Of a DNA stretch of 64,000 nt, positions 11,001-26,000 are shown in pieces; within the stretch, counting starts at the first letter, position 1; every line of letters starts with the position of its first letter. This DNA comes from Apus apus. Its lineage: Eukaryota > Chordata > Aves > Apodiformes > Apodidae. The stretch is from NCBI RefSeq assembly GCF_020740795.1, contig NC_067312.1:40136905-40200904 (forward strand), written 5' to 3'. The translations under genes were made by a program, and so were the position numbers. The notes below the pieces were generated by a model. The model was not told the DNA's origin and did no database searches. It saw only the letters and a list, made by a program, of their open reading frames with translations.

Positions 11001-14000
11001 AAAGCAGCCCTTAGTATAGCAAATTCATTATTTCAGTAAACTTTTATTAGGCTATATTTCTATTGAATTTACTAACAAATATCCTATGATGTATCAGTTT
11101 CCAAAAGCTGGATTCTGATTCTGGGGAATCATAGGTATTGTTTTGTGGGCTGAATGAGTTATAAAATGTGAGTTTCTTCCTGGAACTGAGTCTTGGCATG
11201 TGCTTGCTGAGTGCTTCCCAGCAGTTTGCTCTCTTGGCCTGCCTAAAACTGCAAAATAAAACAATTTCTGCCAATTCACAGCCATGAGGTTAAGATGAGT
11301 TAACACTTGGATGACAGTAGTTGGAACAGAAACCCTGTGTCACTGATATGGTCAGGTGGGAAGCTGTAATTTGGAGCACTGCCCTGCAAATGATTAAACA
11401 GTATATCCTGCTCATGTTAAACAGCTAACTAGATTTTTGTGATTCGTTCCTGGACTCTCACCCACAAATTCAGGGAGGTAGGTATGGCATTGCCAAAAGG
11501 AAGTTTTATATGTAATCCAGAAAGACAAAGGCATGCTTTTTTTTTTTTCTCCTCCCTGTTGTAGCTGAAGGAGCCTCTTTCACATGGCAAATATTTTATT
11601 GACCTCAGCTAATAACAGTGATTATTGTTCTCTTTCACATGGCAAATATTTTATTGACCTCAGCTAGTAACAGTGATTATTGTTCTCATGTACAAAACAA
11701 TTACCACTTGATTATTTTACCATCAAATAAGGGGTCCTGGTTTTTAGGACATTAATTTAAAGAAAAAAAAAACAACAACTAACAGAAAACTGCAATACAA
11801 CAAACTGTAGGAACAAAGTTGCCATGTCATACTGATTTTTCTAGTCCATTGACAGTTTCTGGTAATGGACAACACTGGAAACTGGGAAGGTGGTAATCAT
11901 GGAACAGCCTGATAATGTTGCTTATGCATTAGCAAAACTTGACATTTCCATCAGAACTTTAACTTCCTTTCCCTAATAAACTAGTGAAAACAAATCCAGA
12001 TTTTTTTTTTTACCTGTCCTGTGGGAAAGGAGAGGGAGAGGTATGAAACTTTCCTAAGATATTATTCATGTTGGTTTTGTTACTTTTTTCATTTTTAACA
12101 GAGGAGCAAGGTGTTTGCTCTCAAGGTTTCACAGTGATGTTCACAGTCTGTATATGTAAAATGTTATATGACTATTTCTTTTATTGGTTTGAAAATGCCT
12201 GCCTATTCATCAACATGTGAATGATCTCTTCTTTGAACTAGGACTGTGTAAAGGCTCAGCAAAGACAAATCTATACCTATGCTATGTGCTGTCCCACTCA
12301 GACTGAATGCTTTGCTTTCCCTAATCAACCAGCACTTGTTACTGTAGTCTCTGTGAAAAAAAGCACTTGGCAGCATTTCAGGGTGACCTGGGCAGGTGGA
12401 ATGGATGCAGTTATTTCTTTACATTAAAGTGGTGTGGACATACGAATGCATCACTACTTAAGCAGAAACTCTGGGCAACTGGAGACTTGATGTATCCTGA
12501 TCTGGGACCCTTGCAAAACGCTGGGGTTCTGGGAGAAGGATAGTGAGGAAATTAGCAGTGAAACATAGTTTCTGAAGGTTTCGTGGATCTCATCTTTTTG
12601 TAGTCCAAAGACTTCTTAAATGTTAAATATGAATCTCAGTTACCCTGGCATCTGGCCCACAAGAATTAATTTCATTTAGACTTGCTTCATCCTGTCCATA
12701 TTCATGTGTCTTGGGGCACATGCGTATGTGGGTTGGTAGAGGAGGTTGATGAAAGAATGACAAACCATGTTGGCTGGCTCTTCAGAATGAGAGTGCAGAG
12801 TGAAGGAATGAAAAGTCACTCCAGGACTTTCTTATCAAAGTGAGGGAGAGGATTTTTAGAAAAGCGGTGCACTGCAAGGGCTTCACATTGCTTTAATATA
12901 ATTGCTTTATACGCTATGACTAATGCTTTCATAGCTTATCCTGGAATGCCGGAATGCAGGTGTATTAATTCCCTGGTGAGGGGGCAGTTGATCTCAAACA
13001 GCACTATGCTGTCTCTTTCCTTGAAGGGTTAAATACAGTAAGTCTTACTGGGACTGCAGTTGTGACAATAAACCACAGTAAAGCAGCAAGCAGTTTTAAT
13101 AGTGGATGCTTTAAATTCCTAATCTTTTTGTTTAAGTGAAGAGATATATTCCCTTCCCCCCACATTTACAGGATAATCCCAAGAAGCTAGAATTCTTTTT
13201 GTTTGGACTGTAACCCAGCACTTCATGAAGAAAATACCTTGTTACTAGTGCTTTGCTGTTACTTGTGGTATTAATGGTAACACAGATCCTTTGCAATTAA
13301 AGTGTTGTTTTCTGTTTTGCTCCTTCTAGGCAGCGCTGATGAGCAACATCACAGTAAATGAACGACTGATCCAGAGTCTACGAGGTGTGTTGTAATACCT
13401 CCCCTGCATCTCCTTGTATTGATTTAAAGCCCCATTTTAAGACTTGTGTTTTTCTGGCATCTTCTGAAAAAGCTCCTTTCTTCAAGCCTTGGTATTGATG
13501 CAGGAGCTGCAGTGACTTAGGTCCTGCATCTGCATAGTTCTAGTTCAGTGAAATGTCAGACTGATCTGCCTCAGCAGTAGAAGGATATGTCCATTTAGTG
13601 CTTGATGCAGGACTCCTGACCCTTATGATTTAATATAATAAGGAATAAAACCAACTTATATCTGTACTGTTACTGTATGTGTTCTTCATTCTGCCTTTTG
13701 CACGTATTCTTGTGTTCCTGCCAGAGCTGTTTGGGTCATACATTTTGGCACCAGGGGAGTTCACAAAATCCTATATTAAATAAGAAAGCTCAGCCTAGTT
13801 ACTTTTTGTTAATGTTAGTGCTTCAGAATTGTTCTTAGCAATTTATTCCTCAGGAACTCCAGGGAGAAGATCCTGAGTTCTCTAAACAGGTAAATATGTT
13901 GTATTGCCTTCTTCTGATGCCCTCACATAGAGCTTTCTATCAGGAAGAAAACTCTAAATCATAGATGCCTCTGGTTTTGAGGAACAAAACTGTGAATTCA

Positions 14001-17000
14001 TATGATCCAGGGAAGAACTGCAACCTTGTCTTTAGATGGCTAGTAAATATGAATGCCATTTCATATTGTGTTCTGATCAGTATTTCATAGACCTTAAGAT
14101 TTCCCTGGCCAAAACCTAGCATACGATTTAGAGTATTTTTAATGAAGAAAAGTAGGCTAAAAATCTACGTTACACTGTTTTTGTTAATATGTTAGGCAGA
14201 AAGGCTATTCCTTCCTATGCATCTTTGCTGAATAAATTCAACAATTATCTATGCATTTGTATACAAAATGTAGTGAGCATGACAAATGGATGGAGTTAGT
14301 GTGCTTACTATCAATAGTTTTTTGATAATTCTGTTGTAATATATGTAGGTGTATATGTATGTGTGTATTTTAATATATATTTTAATCCTGTTTTGGTCAG
14401 AACACTTGAAAGAGTTACAGACAGAATATGGAAGGCTACAGCTGGATGTTTACTGGTTTCAGAAGAACCAGACTAACCTTCAGAGGAAGTTCTCTTATGA
14501 CCTGTAAGTATGTTCTTTCTAAAAGACAGCATCTGGAGTTGCAGACTTGACTACAACCCAGAGTATTCTTGTGATAGCTGTAGCACTGTTAGTAAATGTA
14601 CAGTTTTAAGGAGAAAGTAACATCTAACATGTCTTCTGAAATTGCTCACAGTTGATTTTGGAGAAGAGCATAGACTGTGCAACACTTGCCATCTCAGTAT
14701 TCACAAACTTCTTCCACACTTCTTTATGTTCCTTCCACTGCAGGAGGAGGAAGGTAGAAAGCCTCTCATTTAAGCGTTGTGGGGCAAATTGAAAAACAAA
14801 GAGTCTAAACTCTAAAGTTTGAAAGCTAAGATTTGGGAATAGCCATTGAGAAGCTGCACCTCAGAGGTCTCAGAAAATTCCTGGTACAGCTGTGGTCAGA
14901 GCAGTGTGTTCTGCATTACAATTCATATCTAGTAATGTGGGTTTTTTTGTAGAGATTTCCCACTGAATTATAAGGCATGGGTAACTGAACACAAGTGCTT
15001 AGCAGTATCCTTACACTATTTCTGGGAATTTCTACTGGAAATTTCTACTTCTTTCTGTTCAGTAATGTTCCCTCTACCTGTCTTCACATCCTATTGTATT
15101 CCCTCTGGTATGTAGATAAATAAAAGCAACAGAATTTTCTGTTTGCATGTTCTCCATGATTTTCCATTGAGAATAAAAGTGCTCTAGTGATAAGTTGTTT
15201 TTCCAGCAGCCACTGCTTAACCGTATTTTGTGGGAATTATTACTCAAAGCTCAACTTGGCAATCAAGTAATTTGAATTTTGCAAGCCAAACTTGCAATAC
15301 CTGTTGTTGTTTTTTGTTTGCTTTGTTGTTTTGGTTTGGTTTTTTGTTTGTTTGTTTTTTTCCTCACTTAAGATTTAAGGATTAGTGTTAGTGTTTTGGA
15401 GATACTTACTGATTAACAGTTGGTTGTGTACTCTTTTGTTTTAGGACATTATTATTCATATAATGATGACCCAGCTGGAATGCATTAAAGGAATTTTAAT
15501 AATTTAGGACTTCTAACAGACAAGTAGAATGAAGCTGGAGACTGAAGTTTGTACCAACCTTTTATTAAGCCATGTTGCACTTAGGTTTCTGTGAAGGCAC
15601 TTTTGCCCTCTGAAGTTTGTTGTGTACGTCAGTTGTTAAGCACCACTTCTTTGCTGTTTAGTTAAATGACAGAGGTGGGACTTCTGGGCCTCTGTTGATA
15701 GTTCTGGCTGATCAGGAGCTTGGCTAGCTGGTCTCCCTCCGGTTGGTCCTGGAGCAGTAGTACTATTTATTGCCATCTTTCCGTGGGAGTCATGTTACCT
15801 TGGTCAAGGAGCTATGCTTTCTTCTCTGGCTTTGCTGAGTAACACTTCATTGTTTGTTTTCTATTCCTGGATTTTTAAATTATTTTTATTATTATTTTTG
15901 GTAGCTATGCAAGTGAGGAAAACAAACTTTGCACTCAGGTTTTTATGGAATGGTTTGTACTATTTGTACCTTTTATGGAATGATCCTGTACTATTCACAT
16001 AATTCTAGCAAGAGTATACATAAATGCATTTTTAAACTGTTGCTTGTTGTGTACCTTTTGAGGGGACATTGGAATATTAATATTTCACTGTTGTATTCAA
16101 GTTACATTACTGACCTTGCATTGCATTCTGGTAGTTGTAGAAAGATACATCTGATTGTACTTGTTACCTACAGTCCTTCTTTGCTGCTACTAAATGCTTA
16201 CTTAGTACTGTGTTTTTAAATGCTTACAACCAACCTTTTCCAGACATGATTATAGGCCTAGGAAACAAGTATTAGAAATACTCAAAAAGTTACTTTTACT
16301 CTCCCTTCCTTCCTCCCTTCAGCAATGGGAGTAAACTAACATGTTGTCTTTCTCTGTTCATCTTTCGTAAGTCTGCAGGAGTGTGGTGTTAGACCTGCTC
16401 TTCTGCTATGCTTGTGTTTCCTCCTGGGAGTTACATGAATAAGTTTTTGCACCTTATGTAGTAAGTACACTTTGCACAGTGGAAAAACAAAATAACTGTA
16501 TAATTGAAAATGTTACAAAAAAAGAAGTCAAATGCCTTTTTTTAACTGCACACATTATAAACAGCTGCTCGCATCGTGTCTTTTTAAACAATTGGGTAGT
16601 ACTCTGTAGAAGTCAGCGATAAAATAAGTTGCGTGTGTGGAATGCGTAAGAACATCTCCTAACTTGGAAGGCATGAAAATAGTTCTTTCAATTCTGAGTT
16701 TCATGTTAGCAATTTATTTTGAGCAAGCCTAGTTCTTTTCCAAACAGAAGTCAGCAGGAGTTGTGTGAGCTCACTGGTATTGCCTGAAGAAAGTGTAACA
16801 CATTCCTCAGCAGTCAGCTTACTGAGATACTCTTGGTGCATGCTGTGCGCACTGCTGTCTGCTCGCTGGGGAGCATGTTCAGCAAAGACTGACTGGCATC
16901 ACTGACCCTCCTCAGCTGCAGCAACCAGAGAGAAACAGAAGCCTCTGGACTGTTCTTTTGAAGATGTTTTAGTATTCACATACATTTTGATTCCTAGGAG

Positions 17001-20000
17001 CTTTATTTGTTGCATAGCTGCTTCTTTGGAAATTTTGTTAGTGGTAAAACGTCTGATAATTCAGTTGGTATTTGCAGCGCTGATGTATCTAAGAGTGTGA
17101 GTGCACAAATGATGTCTTTTGGCAGGAATGAAAAGAGCCTATGATACGCTCCTGTAGGACAAAGGGGCTCTGTTTGTAACAGTGGGGGCAAGGGCAGCAA
17201 ATCCAGCAGCCTGGAAGGGGGAGAGGCTGTAGGAGCGTTCTTGTGCATACCTGTACATGTGCACCTGCAGGTGTGCAGGTTAACAGAGGCACAGGAAGCA
17301 GCCAGGAGCCTGAGCAGAAGCAGTATCCTCACACCATTCCCCTGAGGAAGGAGGTCTGCTGGTGCAGAGCATGCTGGTGGACATTCCTACACACATCCCA
17401 ACTGGCACCAGTCCCTGCACTGCCCACGTGCAGCCCTCCCGCCCCAGCCTGACTCCAGCTGCTGTGCTCACACCCCTGCACACACACACACATGCACTGA
17501 ACAGAGAGTCTTTCACCCAGGAAAGAGTTAAAAAGGCATGCAGTAAGAAACGGGGTGACTGTGCTGAGCAGGTGCAGGGCAAAGCCAGACAAGTGCACTG
17601 ACCAGCAATGTGTGTACATGCAACTGACTGTTCATCCCCTTATCTCTCTCTTTTCTCATGCTTGTTCCTACCCGAGATCCATCCCTTTGCCTGCCTTTTG
17701 TCCCATATAAAATCTCATGCAGTCTTAACATATTCTATCCCTGCATCCTGTAACATTTCCCCCACCTTGGGTAGGAAACACCTTGGTCCTGTTGACTCAT
17801 CTTGGTGGGTTCCAAGCCTGGACATGGGAACTGAGGCTGACCTGAGATAGCCCTGGGAATAGGGGGATTGTCTGGACAAGATGTGCCTTCTTCTGAGTCT
17901 GTAATTTAGTCTCCACACTGGCCTTGTGTCTCTGTGCTCCTTTGGGGTCATGGAGGTGAGCCTTGGATGGACTGATGACTCCTCTGATAGGCCTGGGAGA
18001 AGCTGAGGAGGATATTCGTTGTGCTTCTTGGTGTGTGTGCAGGTGAGGTCTTTATCACAGGAACTAATACAACTCAATCTTGGGAGAGAGAGAAAAAGCA
18101 CACCACAGAGACTGAATGTAAGAGCATGAGTTTTGCACACTTGAAGTATGTCATGTTGATAGAATGAGGCAGAGAAACTAGCGCTGTCCTTAACGCTTCA
18201 GAAGTCATTGCATGCATGAGCAGAGGACTAAAATCTCCAGAAACTCCTTTTACAAGAAGGGAATTCCTTCACACATAGTAAATTAAAAATTACGAGGATT
18301 CATCACAGATGTTATTGAACATTATTTTTATGTGCAGTGTGGGATGAGAGAGTGTTTATGAAAGGTTGCTCTATCTCCAACTTCAGGTTGTCTGCTGCAT
18401 TTTTCTCAAGCTTGCAGACTGAGGTGCAGGCAATTCTGATTTCCTGTTATTTCCTAAAAAAAAAAACCAAAACAGTGATTTTGTGCATTACTCAAGCCTA
18501 TGTTGTTATATTGTTTCCAGTGTCCACCAACTTAGGAAGCACTGCTTATTTTCATGACTCCTCCATGTATTAGCATTAGCAAAACCAGACTTTAGAAAAA
18601 TGCCTCATCAAGCAGAAATGGTAATAAAGATAATTAATTTGGCAGTTCATAGCATATCTGCCTGCAACTCCTTTTCCTTTCTAGTTGTTAATGATGGAAG
18701 AGATTTCTTGCTTTTAAATAGGGATGTGGGATGGGGAAGGAAGAAAGTGCAGTGACTTGCTGTTGTAGAGGGAATGTGCCCTGAGAATTACTCTGGATTA
18801 GGTAATAGCTTATTTGCAGCCTGAGAAACTGGAACATGCCTGTCCAAAACAGCTGCTGGAGGTATTAACACTGCCAGAGCCAGGCTCAGAAATTCACCCC
18901 CCTTTCTGTCTTAGTGAGGAAGAAGTAAAATTTATGTTGACCATGTTGTTGTACAAAGGATGTTGAGAGGGCTTTTGCATACAGAAGGTTGTGTACACAG
19001 GGTCTGTAACTTACGGTAAAAAGCAAAGTGGAATAAACCAAAGGGGGGAGAGAAAAAGGAAAAAGGTTTTAGAAGTATGTTTGGCATTGAGGCCATGAGG
19101 GAAGAGAAGCAGTGTGGTGCCCAGCCAAGCCTCTTCCTTCAGCATGCTACTCAGTGAGTGTGTGCTGACAGCAGAGATATTTTCACCACATTTTCCCCTA
19201 GCAAGATACACTTGTCATGGGGATTCCACTCAAATCCACTATTGCTTTTCCCTGTTCACCGTGGGATGAAAGCATACTTGGGTTTGTATGCTGACTGGTT
19301 TCTAAGCCTTCTGCATGTGTGCTACAGGGCAATGCTCGCCTGCCTTGTTAGTCACTAGCTATTACTCTTCCTCTAATACAAAGCAACAGGTACAAGACAG
19401 ATTGTGAGAGAGTGCTGGCGAAAGGGTGATCTTGCCCTTAGAGCAGTCACTTCCCATGAGAAATCCAGCCTAGCAACACTCTTGGGGTTTGCACAGGATC
19501 CTCAGCACAGCCACAAAAGGGGAACGTGCTGCCCCAGCAGCTGCAGGAAAAGCACTGCCACAACAGCCTGGAGACTTGCCTAGAGGTTAAGGAGCTGGCA
19601 GGGAAAGGCAGAACTGTAAATGGAAGACCCTTGGTGTCAGGAAGGTTAAGTCACTTGTGGCACTGTGTATTACTAGCAGAAGTGTGTAGAAGATACACAA
19701 CAGTTGCATCTTTAGGAAATACTCCTTTTGGAATTTACAGCTACCGCTGAACTCAGTTTCTGTAAGATGTATTTTGTTATGTCTTGCAGCACTACACTTT
19801 GGTGACATCTTGAGAAAGGCTGTTCAGTTCGCTAGCAGTAGCTTACACCTGTTCTTTTATTTCAATTAGTACCTCCCTGTTTCCCTTCCTTAGCTATGCA
19901 TTTCTGTTATCATGGGATCAAAATTGATTTCAACTTAACTGAAATAGACTGGTGTGCAGAAAGTAAGAAAAAGAAAGTAGCTTTTTGAGCTGGCCTAACA

Positions 20001-23000
20001 AAAGCAGTTTAAATTAATTTCTTCCAGTAGAACTAGGACCACCTGAACTATGAATTTGTCCTTAGGTTAACACCCCATTTTTTTTTCCTCCTGACTTCTC
20101 AAATGTAAGCACAGACAACAGAAATAAGAAAGTAGTAACATGGAAAAGAAAATAATAAATCATTTTACAAAATAAATATTTTACAAGCGTGTAGAGGACA
20201 GTTAACAATTGCTCACTTGTTCATATTTTCTCTAGGTCACAGTGCATCAACCAGATGAAAGAATTAAAAGATCAATATGAAGAAAGGATAGATGAGCTTA
20301 CAAAAAAGGGTAGTGATATACCAGAAATCAAAGAAAACAAAGACTTCTCAGAAGATGCAAAAAAACATAACCAGGTATGGTTTGGATAATTTCTTTTAAA
20401 ATTAAAAAAAAAAAAAAATCTTAAGGGATTTTCTGCCTTTCTGCTATTTCCAACCAACAGAAGCCCATCTCATGAAGTTTTGCACTGCTTTCCTTCGCAA
20501 TTGTTGAATTTCTGAGTGATTCTGATGGCAGAACAAGGCAGAGGCCCTGCAGGAGACTCTAAACCACTGGGTCTCTGAGACAGGCAGAATTTGATAGGTG
20601 GTGCTGGGAGTGGTGTGGAGCCCACTGCTGAGTTCACAGCTCCTTTTGATTTTGTTTAAAGACTTAGTTGCTATGTGTGTTGAGGATAAATCATAGAATC
20701 ACAGAATGATTTGGGTTGGAAGAGACTTTAAAGATCATCTAGTTCCAACCCCTCTTCATGGACAGAGACATGTCCCACTAGACCAGCTTGCTCAGACCCC
20801 CATCCAGCCTGGTCTTGAACACTCTCTGGGCAACCTGTTCCATTGTTTCAGCACTCTCACAGAAAAAAATTTCCTCCTAATATCCAATCCAAATCTGCCT
20901 TCTTTCAGTTTGGAACTGTTCCCGCTCATCCTATCACTACAAGCCCTTATAAAAAGTCCCTCCCCAGCTTTCCTGTAGGTCCCTTCAGATACTGGAAGGC
21001 CAATTATAAGGTCCCCCCAGAGCCGTCTCTTCTCCAGGCTGAACAGCACCAACTCTCTCAGCCTGTCTTCATAGGAGAGGTGCTGCAGCCCTTGCATCAT
21101 CTTCATGGCCGCCTCTGGACTTTCTCCAAGAGCTCCCTGTCCTTCTTCTGTCAAGAGAGCAGAGTAGAGGGGGAGAGTCGCCTCCCTTGACGTGCTGGCC
21201 ACACTTCTGATGCAGCCCAGAATACAGTTGGCTTTCTGTGCTGCAAGTGCACACTGCTGACTCATGTTGAGCTTCTTGTCTGTCATCACCACCAAGTCCT
21301 TCTCAATTGTGAATTACTTCAGAATACCAGCAATCCATGCATATGATATGGTAGTCCAAGGGTCTTTGATGCCCACCAGCTATGAAATTTCAAAGAGATC
21401 TTAATTTCATCCTTTTACAGTGGGAATGAGAGGTATATCAAATGTCAGCTGTTTGCTATTGGATATTCTGAGTCAACCACAGAAAGTATTGCTGTATGTG
21501 GTATGAGAAGTTCACAAGGGTAGGACAGGCTTGCTGCAAGGGTGGCTTTGTACTAGCAAACTCACTCTTCCTGGGGTACACAGGATGGAAGGAAATCCTG
21601 ATTTGCTCAGGGATAGGACTTGATTTGTTAAGCTTGATTCAGATGGCCCTGGAAACACGCAGTGAAGCTTCTGATTGAGAAGGCAACGGATTTTTTTTTC
21701 TATGTACCATAAGTAGACCTATCTTCAGGACTTTGAGCACCAGTTAGAGAAGCATCATTTTTTCACATGTGATTGCAATGGGGCATTTCCCAAATCACTG
21801 AGTGGCAACTCTCTTTGCAAAGGCATGGGTTTGGTGGTATATGGCCTTTTCTCTGTGTCCAGCAAAAGGCTATGAGAAGAAACAGTTGAATTACTTCAGA
21901 AGGTAGGGGTAAAGCAACGAGGACTGAAGCTGGGTTTTGCAAGAAGCTGGAAATGGGTGGGAGAAAACAGCTGAAATACCAGCCCAGAGATCCCCATGTG
22001 CTTCCATCATGGGTCTAGTCTGTGTCCAGTCCTTTATGTAAAATGGTGGGAGAGAGAACTGCTGAAGTTATGGCCTTTTATTCAGGGAACCTGCATTGTA
22101 TGCAAGCTGTAAGATGAATCAAGTATTAGAGACAGGAAATGCTAACCAGTTCTCTCTTAAAAAAAAAAAACAACAAAAACCCCAAAAATGTGAAAGCTCA
22201 TTTGTCAATAAATTTTACCAACAGTGTCAAATAAGTAAATAAAATTACTAAAAGTTATAGTGAATATAGGGTAGTAAGTCCATTAAAAGTCCATCATTTG
22301 GAGATTACCTTGTTTAATGTCAAGATGTAAAATTCTCACTACTTGGAAAGTTAGTGTGGGGAAGACCATAGAAGAGAGCTGTGTAAACTTCATTTCCAGT
22401 GTTGCTTGCAGAAGACTTTACATTACTTGTACCAGATGCTTTTTGTTTGTTTGGGTTCGTTGTTTTTTTTCAACCACTTCCAGTTTGAAAGAGAAATCAT
22501 GCCAGAAGGAACCCAAGAAGTTTGTCCCTCTGCAGAACAATTTCAGTCTCCTGTAACATGCTCCATACCTGGAGGCAGTCTTTACTCAAAGTTGGCAGTA
22601 GGTTGGGCAGGGCAGGTTATCTGCATTTTAATCTATAGATAGGATGGTCCCATGTGAGATAACCACTAATAAATCTACAGCCTTAATAATTTTTTTCTGG
22701 TTGTGTTCCCTGGTATCTGTCACAGTGTTTCTTACATCGAGCTGTAACCTTCTGAGTTATTTGCCCAAGGATTACAACTTTCTGGTTGTACAAAAGCTGA
22801 GTTATTCATCATAAGTGCAGGGCAACCCTGAGGAAATCTGTGTACATTTTTAGGCAGTGTTTTTAGCTGGAAGAATTCCTGATAAGATATACATGCTTAT
22901 TTAATGGAAAAGTTAGAGTTAAAATAAAACAGAGAAGATGGAGTGTTGATTAATAAACACACAGCTTTTCTTATAGCTCTGTGTTTTAAGAATGATACAC

Positions 23001-26000
23001 AATTCTCAGTTGAGGAATACACAACATGTTGCAATTATTATCTTTTACATGAACACTTCATCTTAACATTTTTTCAGCAAATACCTTTTAATTTATTTGA
23101 CACTGTCATTAAAAATTACTAAGCTAGAAATTTAAGATAAGCTAAGGGCTTTTGCCTGTTTAATTAAGATGCAATTTATTTCTGCAAAGTGCATAAGTGT
23201 ATTTTTACATAAGAATTCATGCCAAGCGTAAAGTGGAAAATGGTCTTACATTAAGTTTCCAATGATCTCTACTGCAGAGGGTGATCTCAAATCTGTTATT
23301 TATAAAAAAGAAGTATGTTTAAATATAGCATTTTTGTTTTAATGACTGAAGGAAAATGGAATTCTTCTAGATATCTTTACTGCAGTAACCAAATATTCTG
23401 TGGTAATACTTGCTTCTCAAGCTGTCATGAGAGTTAATGTTACATTACTTGGTGGTGGTGTTAGACTTCATGGTGTTGACCCAGTAAGGTCTTTAGTTCT
23501 GCCTGGCTTTAAGCATAAACATTTTCAAAACAGCCAAGTAATCATGCCTTACAAATCATCTATAACTTGGCTTTTTTGTTATTTAACCACTTATTTCCAC
23601 AGACATTTTTCCAGATTACTGTGTGAGTGTTCGACAACCTAGTGGTTTTTTGACCTGCTTAGAACAATGGGTAGCTACAGTCTTCCCAACAATTGTAACA
23701 AAAAATGTTCTGTTGGCTGTATGACTGTATACCATACTGCTTCTTACTGCTTCCTATAGCATCAAGTATAAAAAGGTTTATGTCTCTTAAGTGTCTGTAT
23801 GCTTTTTCCTCCTCTGCATATTCTGATTTTTTAAACAAAACAAAAATTCCCCATAGAACAGTTTCATAACACTGTTGGTTTTTTTTGTGCCAAAGCTGCT
23901 ATAGCACAGACTCCAGGCACTTTTCAGGTTTGCTGTTTGTGTGCACCAAACTGACAGAGCTCTCAGCCAATTAAATGCTACTATGAGTAGAAGTTGTACA
24001 TAACATTTAAAATGCTAAATTGGAAGATCTTCATCAGTCACTAATCTCAGTCACTAATCTCAAAGCAGGCCAGATGCTGAGGGCAGCAGTACCAGTATTT
24101 AATACATTCTTAAGTAAGCTTCATTGTGTTAAAACAGATACTGTTGTTTAGTTGGTTGATTTAACTGTTTTCTTCTCTTCATCCTGAATTCAGTGTTGTT
24201 TTAGACCAGTTCTGTGAAGGCTTGCTTAGGAAGTCTTACTACACCCAAACTCAGTTTACCTCTCTATACAGATTACTAACAGTAGTTCATGTAGTCTGTT
24301 TTTTTGCTGTGCTGACACTGTAGCAGGGCAGCCCTGGAGAAACGTGTGGTGTTACAGTTCTGTGACCCTCACAGAATAACAGGTTGTTGTTTTGTTCTTG
24401 TGACATGCTAACCAAGAACAGTAACCTCATGGTTACTGCAGTTAGATTAAAGGTCTGTTAAATTCTCCTGGTGTGTTATATAGAAATATAAATTTATATT
24501 CAAGATTGTAGGGTACATCCATCACCAGTAAAAATTTCAGTCCAAGTATTTATGAGTACTTTAGGAATATTTGCCCCTACTGAATTCTTCTCTCACTTCC
24601 CTTTCCAAATCCAGGACCGATGCTTAACTCTGTACATTGTCTTTAATAGGCTGATGTTCAGCTGCCAGCCTTGAAGCAAACAGAGTTGAAACAGGCTGAC
24701 TTGGAACAGCAGAAACCTGATGAAGATGTACTTAAAGCAGTACCTACAGTAAAAAAGATAGACCTGCAGGCTGAAGGTGAGGCAGGAATCAGTCTGGCTA
24801 GTAGCTGGTTAAGAATGTTTGTAATTGAATTGAACATTTAGAAAGCATGCTTTTATTTAATTAAAAATACAGATATATAGGAAAAAAAGATATGGTAATG
24901 TCTGCTTAAAGGAATAGTACTCCTGCTCTTCCTCTTCATGTTTAAAAACAAGAACAGCTTTACTTATTTGCAGATCTGCCCGTGTGACTACTTTCTCCTG
25001 AGCTACTTTGGAACTCTGAATTAGTTTTATTTTCATTAATGAAATATAACCCACAAACCTGATTCTTGTATAGCACACTGCAGTGTTCATGTAAACTGCT
25101 CTGTACCACCTGCACATTTTATTAACTGCTCATACCAAACATAAACAGGTAGAAGCATGAATGTGTTGACAGGAAGCAGTGTCTCTCCTTGAGCTGTTCC
25201 CAGTAGGAAAAACATGGGTTGTTGTCTTTTTATCTTTGGAATTGATGTGGTTGAAAGATACTCTTTCAGAGGTAAAACAAGAGTGTAATGAGAAAGATAG
25301 AGCAGTATTTATTAAAGGCTTTTAACTTGTGCTGTAATGAAAAGGCTTATGTTTTTTTTACTTTGAATAATTTTTATTGTTTACAGAAAGAATAAACAGC
25401 CTAGCTGACACCAGAAGACAGGAGCCTAGAGCAGAAGAGGAAAAACTTCCCAGTGAACTGAAAATGCCACAGGATTCACTCAAGACTGCTGCAGTTCATA
25501 AGCAGATGCTGCCCAAGTCAGAGAAGGAGCTGAATCCATCTCAAGATGAAAAACATGGAGCTGGGCAAGATACATTAGAGCCACTAGCAGAGCAGGCTGC
25601 TATTGAGGAAACAGAGAGGGAGCAGCTCCTAAACTATGATGCTAAGCAGGATGACTTGCCCCCTGGAAAGGCTGGTTGGTAGCATGTTGCGTATTGTTAA
25701 GCGCAGTAAATAAATTAAAGTGTGGGATAGGGCACAATTTCTGCAAGGGTGGTGGCAGCTGGCCAGGCTTAGTATAAGGTTTCATAAAGGTTAGTGTGAG
25801 ATGTAAAAGGGTTAGTCAGTCCCCAGCAGCCTTCTACACTCTGTGGGTAAAGGGAGGCTTCTGTTAGTGCAACATGGAGCTACAAGTCTTAGTTCTTCTG
25901 CATCACCATAGCAGCTTTCTTGTCTCTCTCGCTCTGTTGGCTGTTGGGATGTGGGGAAACTGGCCCTTAAACTTTTTGGTATTAAAGCCTTATGAGAATA

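Larger units (their letters stand above)
4505..13329 (+). other. GOLM1 intron between coding exons 2 and 3
   Basis: 8.8 kb of AT-rich intron. It contains the solo LTR at 10585-10985, the 55-bp duplication at 11575, a TG-rich stretch near 6770-6850 and poly-A/T runs. A stretch of several overlapping short frames at 5580-6040 shows no recognisable protein. No other gene is supported. Confidence 0.8.

Noticed and set aside
17715-18140. 141-codon minus-strand frame
   Set aside because: No recognisable family, biased composition, overlaps other frames on both strands; no splice or promoter support.
20792-21295. 167-codon minus-strand frame in a GOLM1 intron
   Set aside because: CR1 ORF2 remnant with an internal deletion; not a host gene.
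25675-25682. Alternative donor GTAGCA at 25679 for GOLM1 coding exon 7
   Set aside because: It would end the exon in phase 2 and shift the frame of the conserved acidic exon.
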